A DNA stretch of 7,837 bases from 2-01-FULL-41-26 sp964587505 (GTDB taxonomy: Bacteria; Patescibacteriota; Minisyncoccia; 2-02-FULL-40-12; GWA2-44-9): assembly GCA_964587505.1 (NCBI GenBank), contig CAZPLD010000033.1, positions 1 to 7,837 on the forward strand, read 5' to 3'. The position numbers were made by a program, and so were the translations under genes. Positions 6,400 through 7,837 of this stretch are shown here, piece by piece (positions within the stretch are counted from its first letter, which is position 1; every line of letters begins with the position of its first letter). Under the pieces are notes generated by a model, which ran no database searches, was not told where the DNA came from, and saw nothing but the letters and a program-made list of their open reading frames with translations.

Positions 6400-6428
6400 A
6401 ATATATTCTTTTGGTTGATTTTTGTCAA
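6400..6428 (-). promoter_or_regulatory. Strong sigma70-type promoter of the lmo0937-family gene
   Basis: On the minus strand, a perfect -35 TTGACA (6428-6423) and a 5/6 -10 TATATT (6405-6400) are 17 nt apart. The predicted start near 6393 gives a leader of about 29 nt with the Shine-Dalgarno site inside. The -35 falls within the spacer of the opposing tRNA-Glu promoter. Confidence 0.82.
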
Positions 6429-6442
6429 TTTTTTGCTATAAT
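6415..6442 (+). promoter_or_regulatory. Predicted promoter of tRNA-Glu
   Basis: Perfect -10 TATAAT (6437-6442), preceded by TGC (an extended -10), has TTGATT (6415-6420) 16 nt upstream as a -35 at 4/6. Transcription would begin near 6449, about 5 nt before the mature tRNA 5' end. Confidence 0.75.
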
Positions 6443-6453
6443 TACTCAAGAAT

Positions 6454-6525
6454 GGCGCCATCGTCTAACGGTTAGGACAGCGGCTTTTCAAGCCGTCAAT
6501 CGGAGTTCGATTCTCCGTGGCGCTG
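6454..6525 (+). tRNA. tRNA-Glu (anticodon UUC)
   Basis: All four arms fold. The acceptor is GGCGCCA with TGGCGCT, giving seven pairs, the first being G1-U72. The D stem is GTCT/GGAC. The anticodon stem is GCGGC/GCCGT with loop TTTTCAA, giving anticodon TTC for GAA and GAG codons. The T stem is CGGAG/CTCCG with loop TTCGATT. The gene ends with discriminator G73 followed by CAA, so CCA is not encoded and must be added by a nucleotidyltransferase. It has its own promoter and a hairpin terminator shared with rplT. Confidence 0.96.
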
Positions 6526-6533
6526 CAATTATT

Positions 6534-6567
6534 ATCTAAAAACCACTCAACAGAGTGGTTTTTAGAT
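6534..6567. terminator. Bidirectional terminator between tRNA-Glu and rplT
   Basis: A perfect 15-bp inverted repeat (6534-6548 and 6553-6567) with loop AACA has A-rich and T-rich flanks built into the stem (AAAAACCACTC / GAGTGGTTTTT). It can therefore end transcription from either side. It includes the rplT stop codon (6562-6564). Confidence 0.88.
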
Positions 6568-6903
6568 TGAGGACACTATCTTTTTGAACACTTCGGGGTC
6601 GTGTTCGGCGAGGTCAGCGAGTATTTTGCGGTCAAGTTCTACATGAGCTTTGAGTAGTTTGTTGATGAGTTTTGAATAGGTTGTGCCATTCTCTCTTGCG
6701 GCGGCGTTTATTTTGATAGTCCAGAGATTACGCATTGTTCTTTTCTTTTTCTTTCGGTCGGCGAACTGGAATGACCAGGCGTGAAGAAGTCCTTCCTTGG
6801 CTTGGCGATATTTCGTATTTCGGGTCCACATAAAACCCTTTGCATGTTTCAGCAATCTTTTTCTCCGCCTATTCGCAATTACACCTCTTTTGACTCTGGG
6901 CAT
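6562..6903 (-). CDS. rplT: 50S ribosomal protein L20
   Basis: L20 is an early-assembly protein of the large subunit that binds 23S rRNA. The 113-residue protein (usual length about 115-120) is highly basic and matches the family throughout. It starts MPRVKRGV and has a long arginine/lysine-rich N-terminal helix, with RRRKRLLKHAKGF at 12-24. The globular part contains RNLWTIKINAAARENG at 58-73 and DRKILADLA at 91-99. It is last in the conserved infC-rpmI-rplT order, 28 nt after rpmI. That spacer is all TTTCTAA-type repeat with no Shine-Dalgarno site. L20 represses this operon by binding its own mRNA in some bacteria; I see no recognisable L20-binding leader here. Its stop lies inside the shared terminator stem. 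Confidence 0.97.
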   Translation of the reverse strand: MPRVKRGVIANRRRKRLLKHAKGFMWTRNTKYRQAKEGLLHAWSFQFADRKKKKRTMRNLWTIKINAAARENGTTYSKLINKLLKAHVELDRKILADLAEHDPEVFKKIVSSI

Positions 6904-6931
6904 TTTTAGAAATTAGTAATTAGAAATTTAA
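6904..6931. repeat. CTAA/TTAGAAATT repeat filling the rpmI-rplT spacer
   Basis: The whole 28-nt spacer is an A/T repeat, with TTTAGAAATT at 6905-6914 followed by AGTAATTAGAAATTTAA. It shares words with the tsaD insertion and the infC-rpmI spacer. It leaves rplT without a Shine-Dalgarno site. Confidence 0.6.
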
Positions 6932-7135
6932 CTAGATATTGCTTTGAAGCAATGCCTTGGCGCTTCTCATTAATGAATCCGGGGCCATTTTGTGACCCTT
7001 CTTTTTTCTTGCGGCATTTCCGGCTTCTTTGGCGTTGAAATGGTCCTGATGGGGCGGGCGCTTCATTATTTTCCCTCTTCCGGTAATTTTAACCCTCTTC
7101 AAAAATGACCTATTTGTTTTTCCTGTATGAGTCAT
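6932..7135 (-). CDS. rpmI: 50S ribosomal protein L35
   Basis: L35 is a small basic protein of the large subunit. The 67 residues include the family core KRVKITGRGKIMKR at 13-26 and the histidine/lysine-rich HQDHFNAKEAGNAARKKKGH at 29-48. The N-terminus is MTHTGKTNRSF instead of the usual MPKMKTKKAA type, and the C-terminal part (about 49-67) is less conserved. Identification rests partly on position between infC and rplT, which is highly conserved in bacteria. It starts 62 nt after infC. That spacer is a CTAA-type tandem repeat with no Shine-Dalgarno site, so translation may depend on coupling or a low-structure leader. An alternative start at the internal ATG (M24) would destroy the core, so ATG 7135 is kept. 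Confidence 0.92.
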   Translation of the reverse strand: MTHTGKTNRSFLKRVKITGRGKIMKRPPHQDHFNAKEAGNAARKKKGHKMAPDSLMRSAKALLQSNI

Positions 7136-7197
7136 GGGTTAGCTATTAGTTTTTAGCCATTAGTTTTTAGAAATTTCTAAGTCCTATTGGCTAAGCC
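7136..7197. repeat. CTAA-type tandem repeat in the infC-rpmI spacer
   Basis: ATTAGTTTTTAG occurs at 7145-7156 and 7159-7170 with a 14-bp period, followed by TTTAGAAATT (7166-7175) and a GGCT-A-AGCC dyad at 7189-7197. The repeat fills the spacer and resembles the blocks in tsaD and before rplT. Confidence 0.65.
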
Positions 7198-7704
7198 CTA
7201 GTTTTTCTTTATGGTGGTTGTCCACCCGAAAGGCGATCTTTTGACGTTATCCTGGACGGTGAACTCCCCTGTAATTTGTTTGATAAAATTATTGAGTTTT
7301 TCTTTACCGAGATGGGCTAGGGCTTTCTCTCTGCCTCTTAATGTTAATTCTATCTTGACGATATGGCCTTCGTTTAAAAAACCCTCTATCTGCTTGGCCT
7401 TGAACTCCAAGTCGTGGGTTCCCGTCTTAAATCCTACCCTGACCGTCTTTCTTTCCTGTTCTTTTTGCTTGGGTCCGGATTTCTTCTCCTGACGCTCCTT
7501 GCGGTATATATATTTACCATAATCCATGATTTTGGCAATAGGAGGCTGAACATTCGGACCTACCTCTGCCAGATCAAGTTCTCTCTCGCGGGCAAGCTTA
7601 AGCGCGTCAAAAGTTTTCATTACTCCAAGCTGTTTTCCGCCTTCGTCTATGACTTGGACCTCAACCGCCTTTATCTGATTGTTTATTCTTAATCGCTTTA
7701 ACAA
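7198..7704 (-). CDS. infC: Translation initiation factor IF-3
   Basis: IF-3 binds the 30S subunit, prevents premature 50S joining and helps proofread the initiator tRNA and start codon. The N-terminal domain (about 1-64) shows the RINNQI start and the signature AEVGPNVQPPIAKIMDYGKY at 46-65. A lysine-rich linker spans about 66-86. The C-terminal domain (87-168) includes THDLEFKAKQ at 96-105 and LRGREKALAHLG at 122-133. The start given is TTG 7704 (168 residues). An in-frame ATT at 7710 would add two residues, and no ATG is available before the conserved region. A non-AUG start is typical of infC and lets IF-3 repress its own translation in E. coli. No Shine-Dalgarno site is seen; an extended -10 lies just upstream. 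It heads the infC-rpmI-rplT operon. Confidence 0.95.
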   Translation of the reverse strand: MLKRLRINNQIKAVEVQVIDEGGKQLGVMKTFDALKLARERELDLAEVGPNVQPPIAKIMDYGKYIYRKERQEKKSGPKQKEQERKTVRVGFKTGTHDLEFKAKQIEGFLNEGHIVKIELTLRGREKALAHLGKEKLNNFIKQITGEFTVQDNVKRSPFGWTTTIKKN

Positions 7705-7715
7705 AGTAATGAGTT

Positions 7716-7724
7716 ATTCTAACA
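7716..7724 (-). promoter_or_regulatory. Possible extended -10 (TGTTAGAAT) for infC
   Basis: Minus-strand TGT-TAGAAT (5/6 hexamer) sits 5 nt before the in-frame ATT 7710, after the terminator at 7735-7760. A start about 7 nt downstream would fall at that ATT, giving an essentially leaderless mRNA. No convincing -35 is present. Confidence 0.4.
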
Positions 7725-7734
7725 CGGTTATTAC

Positions 7735-7760
7735 AAAAAGGAAAGCCCCATTTACGGGGC
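7735..7760 (-). terminator. Rho-independent terminator upstream of infC
   Basis: On the minus strand, GCCCC-GTAAAT-GGGGC makes a 5-bp GC stem with a 6-nt loop, followed by TTTCCTTTTT. It contains the stop codon of the short frame reaching the right edge. It either ends an upstream gene or acts as an attenuator for infC. Confidence 0.6.
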
Positions 7761-7837
7761 ATGCTCAAATTGTCTCCCGACAATATTGTCGGGATGTTCT
7801 TTGTTGAAAAAAATCTCACTTTTATCCATCAAGATAA
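7752..7837 (-). CDS. Possible C-terminal tail of an upstream gene, or a short leader ORF
   Basis: A minus-strand frame is open from the right edge to TAA at 7754-7752, giving 27 visible residues that include an internal ATG at 7829 (25 codons from there). The stop lies in the loop of the terminator at 7735-7760, an arrangement similar to that at rplT, which supports a genuine gene end. The sequence (MDKSEIFFNKEHPDNI...) matches nothing I recognise. Part of it is encoded by the perfect palindrome at 7775-7794. It could equally be non-coding leader DNA. Confidence 0.35.
   Translation of the reverse strand, partial: ILMDKSEIFFNKEHPDNIVGRQFEHAP
7775..7794. repeat. Perfect 20-bp palindrome upstream of infC
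   Basis: TCCCGACAATATTGTCGGGA is its own reverse complement. It could be a protein-binding site, an RNA hairpin in an infC leader, or a member of a dispersed palindromic repeat. It lies in frame inside the short reading frame that reaches the edge. Confidence 0.7.

Noticed and set aside
6454..6528. Encoded CCA end on tRNA-Glu
   Set aside because: The bases after the seven-pair acceptor stem are GCAA; G is the discriminator and CCA is not encoded.
6904..7137. Canonical L20-binding leader RNA
   Set aside because: The spacers are A/T repeats without the stem arrangement expected for an L20 site, and nothing before infC can be matched to one with confidence.
7136..7197. CRISPR-like array
   Set aside because: The 14-bp units are tandem with almost no spacer, A/T simple in sequence, and there are only two full copies; no cas gene is near.
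7211..7692. Plus-strand open frames opposite infC
   Set aside because: They are shadows of the IF-3 coding sequence, whose motifs are unambiguous.

Overview
The window looks like chromosome from a bacterium with a compact genome, most likely a Patescibacteria (CPR) member such as a Parcubacteria-type lineage. This placement is inferred from several traits: a ValS of only about 709 residues that lacks the usual C-terminal coiled coil, an extended L35, few Shine-Dalgarno sites, a tRNA gene without an encoded CCA, very tight gene packing, and CTAA-rich spacer repeats. No marker in the window fixes the lineage. I see no CRISPR array, insertion sequence, integrase or rRNA, and no gene-free stretch longer than 300 bases.

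Layout, left to right. A minus-strand run (4462 down to 1) encodes valyl-tRNA synthetase, a PrsW-family membrane protease, an Hsp20 small heat-shock protein and a VanW/YoaR-type envelope protein that runs off the left edge. The gaps are only 18, 12 and 8 nt, so this is probably one operon, driven by a good sigma70-type promoter at 4501-4529. Divergent to it is the only plus-strand protein gene, a 197-residue cysteine-containing protein I do not recognise (4529-5122). It converges on tsaD with a 12-bp overlap of coding ends, and its likely terminator lies inside the tsaD 3' end. tsaD (minus, 5111-6169) carries a repeat-derived in-frame insertion.

Between tsaD and the ribosomal cluster is a 50-residue gene of the lmo0937 membrane-protein family (minus, 6212-6364). 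It has its own promoter, Shine-Dalgarno site and terminator. Its promoter is interleaved with the oppositely directed promoter of tRNA-Glu(UUC) (plus, 6454-6525). A perfect 15-bp hairpin then serves as a shared terminator for the tRNA and for the convergent infC-rpmI-rplT operon (minus, 7704 down to 6562). At the right edge are a terminator, a 20-bp palindrome and a short reading frame that may be the tail of another gene.

Most genes serve translation (ValS, TsaD, tRNA-Glu, IF3, L35, L20). The PrsW, Hsp20 and VanW genes look like envelope and protein-quality-control functions co-transcribed with valS. The most unusual points are the palindromic repeat inserted in tsaD, related CTAA-type repeats filling the ribosomal-operon spacers, possible leaderless starts, and the unrecognised plus-strand protein.
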